Shown here: in pieces, positions 11,675-24,639 of the stretch
Position numbering within the stretch: position 1 is the first letter of the stretch
Layout of the letters: the number at the start of each line of letters is the position of its first letter
Assembly (NCBI GenBank): GCA_032622095.1
Contig: CP136063.1
Coordinates: forward strand, 207,315,934 to 207,379,933
Source of the DNA: Siphonodentalium dalli
Taxonomy: Eukaryota; Mollusca; Scaphopoda; Gadilida; Siphonodentaliidae
Length of the DNA: 64,000 nucleotides
Direction: 5' to 3'
Position numbers and translations under genes: made by a program
Notes under the pieces: model-generated
What the model saw: the letters and a program-made list of their open reading frames with translations, nothing else
Database searches by the model: none
Told to the model about the DNA's origin: nothing

Positions 11675-11938
11675 GTGCATTCTTCCCGTAAAATACTGAC
11701 TCATGAATTGCAACTTATAGATCACCCAAAGGAATTTGTCACAAATGAGAAATGCCTGTTACAACGTGAGGCACCAAACCACCATGGGATTGTAATTGAA
11801 GACTTCAGATTTGTCTCAATAATATCTAACACAATCGAACAACAGTTCCCCATACATTGTCGACACTATGTTAATGAAAATCCACATTATATGACATACA
11901 TGTATGATCAGAACTGTGTAAAAACTTTGATCAAATAA
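11675..11938 (+). CDS. Unrecognised 87-codon frame (doubtful)
   Basis: I do not recognise this frame. It has a balanced amino-acid composition with His, Asn and acidic residues rather than the low-complexity look of spurious frames, and it starts with MHSSRKILTHELQL. There is no signal peptide, membrane segment or known motif. A second protein-like run (SFSAETESLYIAVAKSF, near 11350-11440) lies upstream in the same orientation, so a decayed gene or transposon fragment is possible. Chance is equally plausible. Confidence 0.2.
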   Translation: MHSSRKILTHELQLIDHPKEFVTNEKCLLQREAPNHHGIVIEDFRFVSIISNTIEQQFPIHCRHYVNENPHYMTYMYDQNCVKTLIK

Positions 11939-12099
11939 TCGAATCCCAATAAGAGGTGCAGGCGAGTCGCAAACGAACGAGCATTGCCACCATTCATACG
12001 GTATTTGGCAAGTTTGGAAGAATTTTTAAAAAATTGTGAGATATAATTATTCGTTCTAGTTCTTCTTGCTGTTTGTCGGCAGGCGGAAGTTCGGAGGAA

Positions 12100-12285
12100 A
12101 CCTGATTATGCAAGGCTCTTTCGGTGTGTAGTAGACCTTACTATCTCAAGATGATATATTGCCCTCGAAACAACCCTGTTAGGCCACTTTAGAGCCATCT
12201 AGATTGTCCCCGTTAATTGCAATAGAACACATACACACATGTTAAGGACATGAGTAATAAATGAATTGAATTGAATTGAGTTGAA
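12100..12285 (+). repeat. Possible SINE/LINE 3' tail
   Basis: The segment ends in AATAAATGAATTGAATTGAA, a GAATT-type microsatellite tail like those that terminate some retroposons. No internal RNA polymerase III boxes or coding remnant could be identified, so the assignment is tentative. Confidence 0.35.
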
Positions 12286-13095
12286 ATACCGACAGACACT
12301 CGCAAATATAGATAATGGAATGTGTTCCCATTTTACTTATTAATAACGGCATTTTGCATGTTGAAACCACTGCTATGTTTATTAAGCATTCGGACGGAGG
12401 GCTTACAGTGACTTATAGGCCTTAAATGTTGTGTATATTGAACATGTACCACATAATGTGCAAATATATAATCTATTTAAAAACAAGTCACCAATATAAA
12501 CAAATCTAGTTCAACCTTACTTAGGTGAATGGTTTTATGTGAGGAACAACCTATGTGGTGTATTCCATGATTCCATGAGCCGTGTATGCGGGGATTTGGC
12601 ATTATCACTTTATTTGTGATCGATGCGTTGCTTTCACCCTAATGTACCACACTCACGGAATCGTCACATACAGAGCTTGAGCTGCATATAGACCCCCCTA
12701 TGCGGATTATTGATGGTTGTGACATATTTGTAGAACAATATCAGTCCTTCAGTGTGTCGGTTGTTTGCCATCTAGCTATGGGGGCTTTCTAGAGTTGTCG
12801 GTCGCTGAATCCAAGATGCCAACCAACATTGAATATCTGACCAGGTAAAATTCAATTCGCAAGGAAGATTATGAGGTATTACATCGTGCGATATCAGCTG
12901 GTGATAGGTTATTATGTTGCTAATTGAGTACCCCTTATTTGTATGTATGAGTACATTTCATATATTAAAAATGACCACCAAAATGGCCATTGGAAGTAGA
13001 AAATATGATATTTGTTCACTAATATCTTCTATATCAGTTTCTGCTGTTTGGAACTGGTTGAGAATTGTGACTTTATTTTGTATTTTTTATGTTAA

Positions 13096-13528
13096 AGGTA
13101 CGGTTGGCCTTGGCGGTGGGTATCCTGTGAAAATATTTACACCCGTCAAAAACCGCATCAAAATGTAGACAGACTTTGTCCGTATACAAATAAGAAATAT
13201 CGCATAAACAGTATGTTATTGTCATCTGTTTGACCATTGTTATGTAAACAAAAGCATAAAAAGAGCGTTCTTTGTTGGTGAATTCCTGATATGGAACTAA
13301 TAAAGAGCGGTTATGCCATTTGTGTGTGATTAGCCAGTAGCATTGTGCTGTCTTCTGTAACACAATCAGGCTCTTGCTTAGGTAAAATATAGTAGGTATT
13401 TGTGATAATATGCTGTTTACGCGATGGTCATGGTATATATGAACGAAGCTGTTGCGTTTTAATGTTTTTCTGTTTACGGTGATTGGAACAAATATGAATA
13501 TTTTCGACAACTAAGGCCTCACGTGCCT
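13096..13528. mobile_element. TTAA-flanked MITE (AGGYACG family), copy 1
   Basis: A 433-bp element with ends AGGTACGGTTGGCC and GGCCTCACGTGCCT (imperfect inverted repeats), flanked by TTAA at 13092-13095 and 13529-13532. The opposite arm of the host inverted repeat (near 17950-18030) lacks the insertion and so acts as a paralogous empty site. It closely matches copy 2 at 41780-42273. A TTAA target suggests piggyBac-like mobilisation, although the termini are not classic piggyBac. Confidence 0.85.
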
Positions 13529-14208
13529 TTAACTGAATAATTGTGGCAATAAAATAAGAAATTATTTGGGTCCTAGCACCTTCCGAATTTACAGAACTTG
13601 GTATACAAGTTCACAAAAAAAATTCACAATTGGGATTCTATTAACATTTCAACAAGGAATGAGCAGAAATGTGTTATTTAAGTGGGACATACCATTACCC
13701 GTGAATATTCCAAGTCATTGGACCAAAATTGTGACTTCGGTTCAAAATGACCGCCAAAATGGCGGCCAAAATATGGAAAATTGTAAATATTGCACCAGCG
13801 TGGCCTCCAATGGCTTACAAGTTGTGGCTGATGAACAAAATTGTCTATTCTGCCTTATATACATTGAAAACTGATGTGTCTGATTCACCTTTGTTGATTG
13901 TTAACCACTGACATTAACAGAAATATTGGATTTTACTCTCACAAACTTTGGACCATTTTTGGACCATTTTTTAAAAAAGTAAACTGTAACTAACTTTGGT
14001 ATGAAAGGTGTTTATTGTTTTGATATATTTTAAATGTGTCGCATTTAGGTGTTTATAGACAAAATTACTCAAGATTGCTTCCAGAATGGCAACCAACTTT
14101 GGTAAAAAGTTCATTTTTCACATATATCCGGAACATTATTCTCTGCTGTTCCGAAAAGTTATCAAATTGTGACTCACTTTGTTATAACTTTTTATGCACG
14201 TTAGGCCT

Positions 14209-15597
14209 AAAAAAATAATACCTTTGTTTCCGCTAACGAGCTAAAAAAAATTAGGGTAGGTAGGTAAGCTTAACTTTTGTTTGTTTGTTAACTTTGTTTT
14301 TTTCAGTATCTTTAAAAATAACTGTATAATACTTGTCAATAACCAAACTATGCACTTCTTAGCCCCAATCAGGTTAACCCAGATGACAGAGGAACTAGAA
14401 ACTCAAATTCAATCTTACATATGCTTTAATATTTACATATATACTAGTCTATATACTAAGATAGTCTTTGATAATCCTAATATTTCCTATATGGTCTGGC
14501 GACAACTGGAGTCAGTCCAGCACCACTGCACTGTTCACATATTGGAGTGACCGTCTTGTACCGATCTCTTAAGGATGGCTTCACAACACCACCTTCTCCG
14601 CATTCAGTGAAGGATCTAGGTATTTTTTGGAGACACCTGTTTTTGGGCAATGATATGCCGAAGGCATAACCTGAAGGCCTGATCGGAGGAATGTTTGGGA
14701 AGGGTGACCCCCTGATGAGGGTGGGGGTTTTTCCCCTGGAAATTTTTTGAAAATCCATTGCATTTAGAGCTAATCTAAGGCTCTTTGAGTCAGTATTTTG
14801 AATTTAACAGAGAGGTCAATTTTATCAAGTTTCTCAAGCATAACTTTGGAACTTTTTATATATGTATGGATTGGAAATGCTTATAAGTTATTGTCAGATA
14901 TCTTTTGGTTCTATGGATTATGCTTATCGGAAGCCTTATCCTGCTTGAAATTAGACTTGCCATCATCACTCTAATTCATAAATAGGCTATTTTATAAAAT
15001 TCAAGTGAGACACATACCGTACATAATATACTACATGTAATACAGAAATCCTACATGTACATGTAGTACAGAAACAATGTACATGTATTAAGGTATGTAT
15101 TAAGGTAGTAATGACTATATATGGTACTAATCTCTATGTTAATTTTTCATTTGATATTATGAGATCCCACTTGATAACCAGGTTGATTTGATCAAATTGT
15201 TAATGTTCCTGTGCTGTAATTGATTGAAATACTGAAGTCTGAACGCTGAATGATAACATACCGTACCTGAACTCAAATTATTTGAAGTTTTCACAGATGA
15301 AAGCTAGATAAAGCCAAACATACTTTACAGTATGATTCCAACTGTTAAACTTAAATCTTTTTGTAAACTTAAATTTCTTATGTCAATATATATAAATATA
15401 TAAATGTTTTGCATCTTGTTATGATATGAATTGGGACCTAAATTAAAAAAAAAAAAATTTAAATCAAATTTTTTTTATTTATTTTATATTTTTTTTGGTC
15501 CAATTTGTTTGTTTTTTTTGCAATGGCAATAAAAAGTTTAGGGTCGGCGGTTTAAAATAGGGTCGGTCGGGTTAGCGGAAACAAACGTATTTTTTGT
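14209..15597. mobile_element. 1.4-kb TIR element nested in inverted arm, 8-bp TSD
   Basis: Inverted ends share TTTGTTTCCGCTAAC (left near 14223-14237; complement near 15571-15587). The element is flanked by TTAGGCCT at 14201-14208 and 15598-15605. The host arm resumes after it, matching the opposite arm again (TTGACAACTAAA...). There is no transposase frame. An 8-bp duplication fits hAT-type integration, but the near-palindromic TTAGGCCT makes the exact boundary ambiguous. Confidence 0.7.
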
Positions 15598-15799
15598 TTA
15601 GGCCTTATGTAATCAGTTGACAACTAAATATTATATTTGGTTGTCCCAGTTCCTTATGGGGCATGACAAATTCATTTTAAAGTTGCAGTATGAAATTTTG
15701 CCGAAAACCTCTTTTGTGATACTGGCCATCTTTTAAAAAGGAAATGAGCAGATGAACCATAATATGTGGCTATTCTGGCTCATGATGAAATTGATCAAA

Positions 15800-17065
15800 T
15801 TGATACAAGATGGAGGACAATATGGCAGCAAGGGAGTTACCGCATTGTCACAGGTGAGGTGAATAGGTATACATGGAGTTATGTTATGCCCATGGATGAT
15901 ATGAATATATACAAGCAATGGAGTGACTGTATGGTCATGGGTGGGATGTAAGTATCATTGTGGCTGTATTATCACATGTGTATTTTCATATGTGTAATAT
16001 GTGTTGTCTCAACTTGTCTGTGTGATCATGGGTGGGGCATATGGATAAATAGGGAGTGGTTGAATGACTATGTGTAATGTGTATAGGTGTACATGGAATG
16101 ACAGTACGGTCATGCATATGCATGCCTGGGGTATATCTAGGTGGTCGTTGGCGAGCGTGCGCATGGGTATATAGGGAGTGCCCTTGTGACTGTGTGACTG
16201 TGATCATGAATGTGGTGAATATGTATACATGGAGTGACTATGTCATGGGTCAGGTGTAGGAGTATACCTGGTGTGTTTGTATGGTGACTCAAGGCTGTAT
16301 GGTCATGTGTTATGTGTACGGATAAACACTTGTTGTATGGGCATGGGTGATGGGCATGTGTATAGCACGTGTGGCTATATGACCATCGGCGATGTACATG
16401 TGTATACCTGGCGTGACTCTATGGTCATGGGTGGTGTGTATAATTATGTTTATCATAAGTGACTATTTCGCAATGGGCGTGCCGAATAGATATACAGGGA
16501 GTGACCGTATGGCTAATGGTGAAATGAATATGTGTACCAGTGGTGACTTTATTATCATGAATGTGGTGTGGTGACAGGAGTTTATCTGTATTTTGAATCA
16601 TGGCTGTGTGGATTGTATGGGTATACACACGTGTGGTTGTATGGTCATGGTTGAGGCGTATGTATATAAAGCGAGATGTTATATGACAATTGGTGAGGTG
16701 CATATGTATACATGTGTGGCTATATGACCATTGGCGATGTGCATATGTATACATGGAGTTACTCTATGGTCATGGGTGCTGTGCATATGTATATCTCGAG
16801 TGGCTATTTGGCAATGTGTGTGGGGAATAGGTACACATATGGCCAATGGTCAGATCAATAAGTATACAATGATTGACTGTATGGTCATGAATGTGATGAA
16901 GATGTATATATAGTGACGATATGCTCAGGTGCAGGACACAAATGTGGCTGTGTGGTGATGGGTGAGGTGTATATTTGTATAAAGCGAGCGACTGTATTGT
17001 CATTTGTATGGTGTTTGTTGGTTGGTTGTGGGGTGACTATTAACCTGGTGGGTTGTACATGTGTA
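15800..17065. repeat. GT-rich degenerate minisatellite core
   Basis: Repeated variants of GTATACATGGAGTGACTGTA followed by TGGTCATGGGTG recur at roughly 60-90 bp for about 1.2 kb. The array creates many short Tyr/Met/Val-rich frames that are not genes. It sits between the arms of the 12.8-18.3 kb composite, and a 14-base G-run follows at 17070-17083. Confidence 0.8.
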
Positions 17066-18290
17066 CTCTGGGGGGGGGGGGGGCTATCGATTTCCACAAT
17101 AACTCAATATGTTAATCGATAGAGAGGTCACGTCAGACAGTACCCCTTCTTGTTGGCGTTTATGACCAATTTCCGACTTCCCTGACGATAGTTGATAATT
17201 TTTTATGCTAATGAGCATTATGGGTTAGAGTAGCCACATAGTATGGTCCCTCTCAGTTCCTTTCAAAGTTCTGCCCATTTCTTTTTAAAAATATGGCCAG
17301 AATCCCAAAGGACGTTTTCGGCAAAATCCACACTGCATACTTTGAAATTAAATGCTAATGCCTCATAATGTACCGTGACAACCAGAATATACTGTTTAGT
17401 TGTCACTCGATTAAGTAGCATGTCTGATAATCAAGTGAATCACTCACTACCTTTTAGTGTGACACATTTGAGATAAATCAAAACAATAAACACTTTTCAT
17501 ACCAAAGATAGTTACATTTTACTTGAAGAAAAAATGGTTCAAGTCTGAGAAGAGAATTTTTGCCGATATATATGTCCAGTTTGTGAGAGTAAATTCCAAT
17601 ATTTCTGGTAATGTCTTTGTTACAATATTAACAATTAACCAAAGTGCATCATATATGTTAGTATTCAATGTATAGAAGGCAGAATAGCCAATTGTATTCA
17701 TCAACCACACTTTGTAAACGATTTCAAGTCACACTGTGGCAATATCTACTATTTTCCATATTTTGGCGGCCATTTTGGTGGCCATTTTGAGTAAAAGTAA
17801 CAACTTGTGTTCCTATGAGTATGCATCACCTCCATTCCACAGTTCTGCTCATTTCTTGTTGAATTAAGTCTAGAAATCCAATTGTGACTTTTTTGTGTGA
17901 AATTTTATACTGCGTTATGTAGAATCAAAATTGTGAGGGATCGGAAGAGGCTAGGACCCAACGCATTATTTTTTCCATTGCCCCAATGACTAGCTAATAA
18001 AAAACAAATTATAATAAGGTCACAATCCTCAACCAGTTCCAAACAGCAGAAAATGTTATAGAGGATATTAGTGAGAAGGCGTCATATTTTCCACTTCCGG
18101 TGGCCATTTTGGCGGCCATTTTGAATAAATGAAATGTGTTCATGCCTATAAACAAGTAGTAGTCAATTATCAATATAATTAAATACCGTATGACTTAATA
18201 CCTCATAAACTCACTGAGTAATTGTGAATTAAAATTTACCAGGTCAGACATTAAATTATGGCGGCCATCTTGAATTCAATGGTCTCGAAA

Positions 18291-18632
18291 CATGTGGACA
18301 TTGACTACCAATAAACATCCACGTGCTCGTGGTCCATCGTGGATTGTTATAAAAACTGCCTGGCATATGTTCTCGTGGAAAATGATGGAAACATCGGCGG
18401 TGTTCATAGTTTAATTACGATGCACGCGTAAATAAGTTCACACACTGTACTTTTTCAAATATATCTTCAAAATAAATAAATATCGAGTCAGGTACCCATA
18501 TAGCATTATAGCGATATCGACGCAGACATTTATTACATACAGTTCGAATGAAATTGAGTTTGAAAAGATACATATAGTTTTAGTATTAATTTTGAGAGAA
18601 ATATTTCCCCTACCCCAAATAAGGATTGCACC
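18291..18632. other. Gene-free stretch
   Basis: No gene, repeat or element boundary could be supported here. Confidence 0.5.
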
Positions 18633-19828
18633 GGGGGGGGGGGTGCAATTTTTTTCCGAACACTAGGCGGGGGTGGGTGGGTGGTTCAGCAGCCCGGCTT
18701 ACACATTTTTTCCTGGCCCTGTAATTTTTTTGCTAGAGTAATTTTTCTTCAAAATAATGGGACAAAATGTTTTAAGAATACTCCTATTATGTAATAGGTA
18801 TGCACTTAACTCTTGGTAGTGGGGTTTGAGTTCACCATCAGTTAATAATGAGGGATGACACCAAGGGGTAATAAAAAGGTCAGCTTGCTAAATGTTTTCA
18901 TCAAGGATCTATCAATGCACATGGACATGGAAAGGCTCAGATTTAAATAGTTCTGTTAAAAATCATTTATTCAACTTGTAAATGAAAACATAACACAATA
19001 ATAGATTCTTCAAATAAATGTAAACTCTTCACTGAACTCTTCAAATAAAAATAGACAATTCAAAAAACCATAATAAAATAAAACAAAGGTGTTAAAACAA
19101 TTTTTACCAATTTCAACGATATTCAGTACATTGGTCTAGGATCACCTCTAGATGGGAGCTGTCAAATTTGAATGATTTTTATGAAATATATGGCCGCTGG
19201 CAGCCATTTTGGATTTTACTCTTTGCATCACAAAATCCTTTAACACACCCTGCAGAGCTTATCTCTCATCCGATCATCACCAACCTTCATATGGACCTCT
19301 CGATGGGTTCCTACCATTTTTCCGGAATTTTGTAACAAAAAAGAAAAGAAATGGGGCTGTCAGCGGCCATCTTGGATTGTACTCTTTGTATGACCACACA
19401 TTACAGGTCACATTTCTCATCCAATTGTCACCAAACTTCATATGGATCTTCAAAGTGACATCTAGATGGGAGCCTCCATTTTTTTCCCAAATTTGTTTAA
19501 AACAAACATGGCCACCAGCAGCCATATTGGATTTCAAATGTCAATCCATCAGCATACCCTACAGCCCATATTTATTGGAGAATTGTTTTGAAATTTGACA
19601 GTCTTGTTGGTAAATAAAATAGTAGGAATGCTTCTATAATCATAAGGTACATTCGTCGGATAAGATCAGGATAACTGAGTAAAATAGTAATTTAGAGCAG
19701 TTTGGAGGGGGTGGGTCCCTATCCCAGAATCGGAACAAATTTAAATTAGGGGGTGGTGGGTACCCAGATGGCGGAAAAATTTAAAAGCGCGTAGTGTCCG
19801 GAAATTTTGTCCTGACCCCCCCCCCCCC
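18633..19828. mobile_element. Candidate G-run-ended element
   Basis: The left end is an 11-base G-run followed within 30 bp by TTTTTTTCCGAACACTA and GGGGGTGGGTGGGTGG. The right end is a 13-base C-run preceded by TAGTGTCCGGAAATTTTGTC, so the subterminal sequences are inverted relatives. No clean target duplication was found. Inside, 19140-19570 holds about 2.4 diverged copies of a ~175-bp tandem repeat containing CTAGATGGGAGC and CACCAAACTTCATATGGA motifs; the 129-codon frame over it is an artefact. Confidence 0.45.
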
Positions 19829-20080
19829 TTGGTTAACATCACTATAAAATGAAAAAGCCCCCACGCCGGAGTGGCAAACAAGCAGAAAAATGTGTGAAAT
19901 ACATCCGTCTATCGGAAAACATAGTCGGTGAAAATCCGCATAGGGGAGGAAGGAGGCCGGCCATATGGTAGCTCACGGTATAATATAGTTTACGTATGAC
20001 ATATCCCATAAATACACACATGCACCTATATTCTTAAATGTTGACATCGCTGCAAAAAACTCTACGCACAGTTACTCTCC

Positions 20081-20152
20081 TCTACCTCTACCTCTACCTC
20101 TCTCTCTATCTCTATATATATATATATCTCTCTCTCTCTCTCTCTCCCCCTC
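20081..20152. repeat. Pyrimidine/TA microsatellite
   Basis: A compound CTCTAC, CT and TA simple repeat, with no coding potential. Confidence 0.9.
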
Positions 20153-20519
20153 ACTTATTTGTTCTCGCTCATTCCTTTATCCTTTATTTCTCATAATCAT
20201 TTCCCAAATAACACACATAGTAAAATATACGACAATTAGAAATTTAGAGGCACAAACATTATGATATTCGAGATACCTGATACTCAATATTTTCTATTTT
20301 CAGACTCAGAGTGTGAAACGAAGATGAAACCGAAAGTAGTGATGATTTGAACCGCTAAACAATGGGAGGTATTTGGAGTTATGGACAATTTTTAATTAAG
20401 AAGATTAATGCAGATCCTGTCGTGAGTCATATATTGAGAAGAAATATTTATGGCTTGTGTTTTCCTATACCGACCATATTATAAAGCCCTTATCACTAAA
20501 ACAAATTACTGCTTCAGAG

Positions 20520-20755
20520 AAATAGGTCTCAGGTGCCCCCGTTTTCTTGCGACAAGATATGAAAACTCATTCCTACCAGCTACCGTATAACTATGGAATA
20601 CTATAGTAGCCTTCCTTCAGAAACGAAAAGTTGTGACTCAGTTTCTGAATTCGAGAGATATATCTCCAAAGATCGCAATACAAAACCGTCATATCGTTAT
20701 ACAACGTTTACAATACCTACCAAGTCCTACCACTCTTGTTTGAGAACATATTGCA
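20520..20755 (+). pseudogene. LINE ORF2 C-terminal fragment
   Basis: Two adjacent frames carry the usual end of a LINE reverse-transcriptase protein: RYENSFLPATV-stop-LW, then a shift to SLPSETKSCDSVSEFERYIS, and finally SYHSCLRTYC. This order (R-Y-x-S-F-x-P-x-x-x-x-x-W-N-x-L-P, then S-x-x-x-F, then L-R-x-x-C) is familiar from several animal LINE clades. The fragment contains a stop and a frameshift and is cut at 20756 by the TTAA-flanked MITE. Confidence 0.65.
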
Positions 20756-20759
20756 TTAA

Positions 20760-20973
20760 AGGCACGGGCGGTGTTCGTTGCAGATATATTCATATTTGTT
20801 CAAATCGCCATCAACATAAGGAATATTAAAATATATATAGTTTTGTTCATATGCCAAACATAATCAGCGCGTAAATAGTATATTGTTATCAGAGATTTGC
20901 CATATTTGGAAAATGTCTCAAAATTGGTGGAAATTTGGGTAATAAATTGTAATTAATCGAGCAGGAGATGCCT
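20760..20973. mobile_element. TTAA-flanked MITE (AGGYACG family), short copy 3
   Basis: A 214-bp element with ends AGGCACGGGCGG and GAGATGCCT, flanked by TTAA (20756-20759, 20974-20977). Internal similarity (GCGTAAATAGTATATTGTTA) to the 13.1 and 41.8 kb copies supports family membership. It interrupts the LINE fragment upstream. Confidence 0.65.
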
Positions 20974-20977
20974 TTAA

Positions 20978-23900
20978 TGTCCACGGCGCGCAGGCATTGC
21001 ACGACATAGACATTGTGTGTTCATCCTCTTTCAGATTATATGCTTCGTTAGACTGATATTCCCGGGTTTCTGAATAAAATGGCGGATTTTTATACCCCCC
21101 CCCCTGTACCAAAAAGCTATGAATTTCAGTGTGGTCGACAAGTTGGCAGCTACAATGTTAAAACTATTCGAGATATCAAGTATTTTTTGACGGTCAGTTA
21201 TCCACCACTAGATAAAGATATCGATGTGAAGTGGTTCCTCTCTTAATAGTCAGGAGGCAGGTCAGATAAATGATGGCTAGAACAATTTTTGCTAAACATT
21301 TTTAGTACCATACGCCAACAATATTATTAATGTGCTATGGGATACCCCGATAAATAAAATCATTGTTGGCAATTTTCTAGTTACCTCTGTCAAGGTCAAA
21401 GGTCAAGTTCAAATTAGATATGCCAAATTTGCATAAATTGGACTAAAACACATTTTTTATACCATTTTAGAGAGAAAGGGCAGAGACCGCCAGAAACGTT
21501 GTGTCCACATTAAAGGTTCCCTCGACATTCCCCTCACGTTGATTAGGTTGTTAAATGTGTTGTCCATAACCACAGTTGCTATGCAATTAAAATTACCATA
21601 GCAACGAGACCAAATTCTAACTTTAATCATTTTATTTTTATGCCAAATATACCAAACTTTGTATATTGTTCACAATTTAATTGTTACTTGGCATATGTGC
21701 TTCAAAAACATATATATTAATGAATACATTCTCTCTTCCTCTCTTAGTTATACACTTTGGAATAAGAACTGTTCTGTTGTTTTTCCTTATTTTTACTATT
21801 ATTTTCGTGAAAACACGTGAACTCTAAATAACTTTCAAAATTGCTGACAAATTATTTTATTCAGCAAACTCGGAAACATGAATGCACGCATGCATGCATA
21901 TAATGCTGTTATAATTGATGAAATACATTAACTTTATTTATATTCATAATAATTTTGAAATATTTATTAACCCAAACTATGAACCACAGGGGCTTGTAAC
22001 TTGGCCCCCTGCCAATATGCGTCACACCTAAGCACATACACGGGCCCCTGGCTTATGTCGAGTAATATTATAATATACTGAGACTAAATAGCGCAGCGAC
22101 CAAACGCCAAAAGTGGTTGGGTACCCCTACCCACAGTAGAACAAGTTGAAACATATATTGTTCAGGAAATTGATAGTGAAAAATATCGGAATTGGTGGTG
22201 GGTATTGTCAAATCGACGATGAAAGATACCCACCAGTCACTTTTTCCAGAAATTAACGATTTTGGTCAGGCGAACGATGTGGCGAAGTTCTAACTTATTT
22301 GCCAAGATTGTTTGTGTTAATATTGCCACATCATACCATACCTCTACTTTATAGGAAAAAGTGTTGGTAAATTTGGATTTTCCTGCCATTTGGAGCCGAA
22401 TCATTTATTTTCTGCTGAATTTAAACGTATATTATAATAACGCCAACATATTTAATCAATGCGGTGCAGTAGTTATCTAGCAAGCATACGGATAAAGTAG
22501 TTAACAGAAAGTTTGAACAGTTTGCGAGATACTTGATTTTAGCTACCCCTCCCCCAAACACGTTTTGGTCGAAAAATTACATATTTTTTATAACGACTTT
22601 ACAATTTTCTAATTGATCTTAATGTGACCCGATATAAATCGTGTACGGACAGGGGTGTCCAGAGATGCTGTTTCATTGATTACAAATATGTTTAGGCTTC
22701 CATATCCCAGTTACAACAACATATTTTATTGATAACAGGTAATTCTGTAAGAACGGAGAATGTTAGAGCGTCCCTAAGCTAATTATTGACACATCTGCAC
22801 ATAATTAACTGAGTGGGGTATATTACGTCTCACATAAGAACCCCCGTGCGTAAAAATCTAATTTTGGCCGTATACTGGTGTGATATTTCTATCCGTAATC
22901 GTATTCGTGATTTTGAGAAAGGTCTCTAGTACATAGAATTGTAATACTTCGTTTACAGATACATAAATGGCGCACCGCTCGAATCAGGGACGGTGGTAAA
23001 AATTGCCTCAGAGTTAATGCACACTTTTATTGTTGGCGGTTTCTACCAAACTTATATTTGGTCATCTCCGTGGTATAGGTAAGAGTATCATGCTGTGGTT
23101 TAGGGATACATATGTTGCATTGTGGCGTCGTCCCCGTCAGGGATGAGGAGAGGGGCACAAAATTTAGCTCGCTACCAAGCTATTATCTCCATTGTATAGG
23201 AAATATGTGCTATGATTCAAAGAAAGTGCAACCACCGGCGTGATGATTAGGTTTGGAGCACTTCGACACAAGAGTGCTTTGAGTCTGAATCACAGTTGTT
23301 TAACGAAATCGTTTGGGAATAGAAACGAGTGACTCTCCCATTTTCACAAGTATCACGTACGTCAATTTGAATGTCGCTTCAAGAAATCAAGCAACAATTA
23401 TTTTGCTTCAATATTATGAACTTCCTTGTTCAGACTTCTTAATAGCGGACGTTTTGGCTCGAGTATGTGTAAGTCATCGACCTCCTGGCTGTGTTCATAC
23501 TTGAACATATATACGAGAAGCTCAGAACTACTGAGCAAATGGGCGTTATTTTTCAAAGTGGTGTTCAGATATCTGATGGAGGCTGTTCAGTAGACACATT
23601 GTTGAGACTTGTTAACTGAGAATTATTGTATAAGTTAAACAATCAGCAAAGCTCTGTGAAAAATCATTGGACCAAATTTTGAAATTGTGCGTTCTTAAAT
23701 ACCATCTACATACCAACTCCACGGAATTTGTGCTTCATGTAATAATGTTTAATTTATATCTATTCATGTTCATAACTACTGAGGAAATTGATGTTATCTT
23801 TTAAAGTTGTGTGGAGATATCTTATAGAGGCTGTTCAATAGACACATTGTTGATACTTGGCCAACATTTATACAATTGTCTCTACTTCTTCCGTATGTGT

Positions 23901-24639
23901 ATACTGGTTGCGAACTTGTATTTGGATTTGTTTATCAGACAACCAAGCGGCTGTTAAAACATGATTATTGTGACATTGTTGAGAGGCAGTGCACATGCGC
24001 TCAACATATTTCATATAACCCGCTGTGCATACGATTCTTCATTTATATAGTGGGTCACAATAGATATGTTAAATTTTGATAAACTTGGAAACTATATTTT
24101 CACTGTCCATGCGGGTTTTATATTGACGACGCTTTGCAATTTTTCTTCCAGTGCCAATTATTTGAAGAAATGGCTAAATAGAATGTTTTGTTGATAGGTT
24201 TGAAGATATCCTCGTCGGTCAAAGCAACGTATTCAATACTCTAAATGAAATATTGTTTAGCAGCACGCAGGTAGATCTCATTGACGTAAAACTTTCAAAA
24301 TCACAATAAGCCTATATCTTCGCCTATGTATTCGCCCATATAGTTATCAAAAGTATCGGCTCATCTCGCCATAGGACCTACATCCCTTCCGTGATATATG
24401 TCCACTCACAACTCCAGACCTCACCCTGGATCTCGATCCCCTTTTTAGGTACTACATTCCAACTAAGCAAACTTTGAGACCAAACGTAATACAATATATA
24501 AATATTATTATATTATGCGTTTAAATATTGTTAAGGGAGAGGAACAATACTCTAAGTTGAATAACTTGCGCTCCCATCCCTTTTAATTAACTCGTGTCAT
24601 TTTTCAGATTATATTTGTCAAGTATAAAATGTAATAATA
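20978..24639. other. Gene-free stretch with a diverged tandem duplication
   Basis: No supported gene. Two diverged copies of a segment containing GGCTGTTCARTAGACACATT lie about 245 bp apart (near 23530-23620 and 23780-23860). A 9-base C-run is at about 21096. Frames of 63-67 codons have no recognisable features. Confidence 0.45.

Larger units (their letters stand above)
12809..18290. mobile_element. 5.5-kb composite with ~1.1-kb inverted arms and tandem core
   Basis: The left arm (12809-15785, minus two insertions) is an imperfect inverted copy of the right arm (about 17208-18290). Matched landmarks include AATTCAAGATGG-type ends, AATGGCCGCCAAAATGG, TTGGAACTGGTTGAG, GGGTCCTAGC, AACAATAAACA and TTTGCCGAAAAC. 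Between the arms is a GT-rich minisatellite (15.8-17.06 kb). The left arm was later hit by the elements at 13096-13528 and 14209-15597. No transposase is seen. The layout is that of a large foldback or non-autonomous TIR element; target duplications at its ends could not be placed. Confidence 0.75.

Noticed and set aside
15733-17122. Cluster of overlapping 60-109 codon frames
   Set aside because: By-products of the GT-rich minisatellite; both strands are equally open.
19209-19598. 129-codon frame
   Set aside because: It covers a ~175-bp tandem repeat with the same motifs in successive units; no domain.
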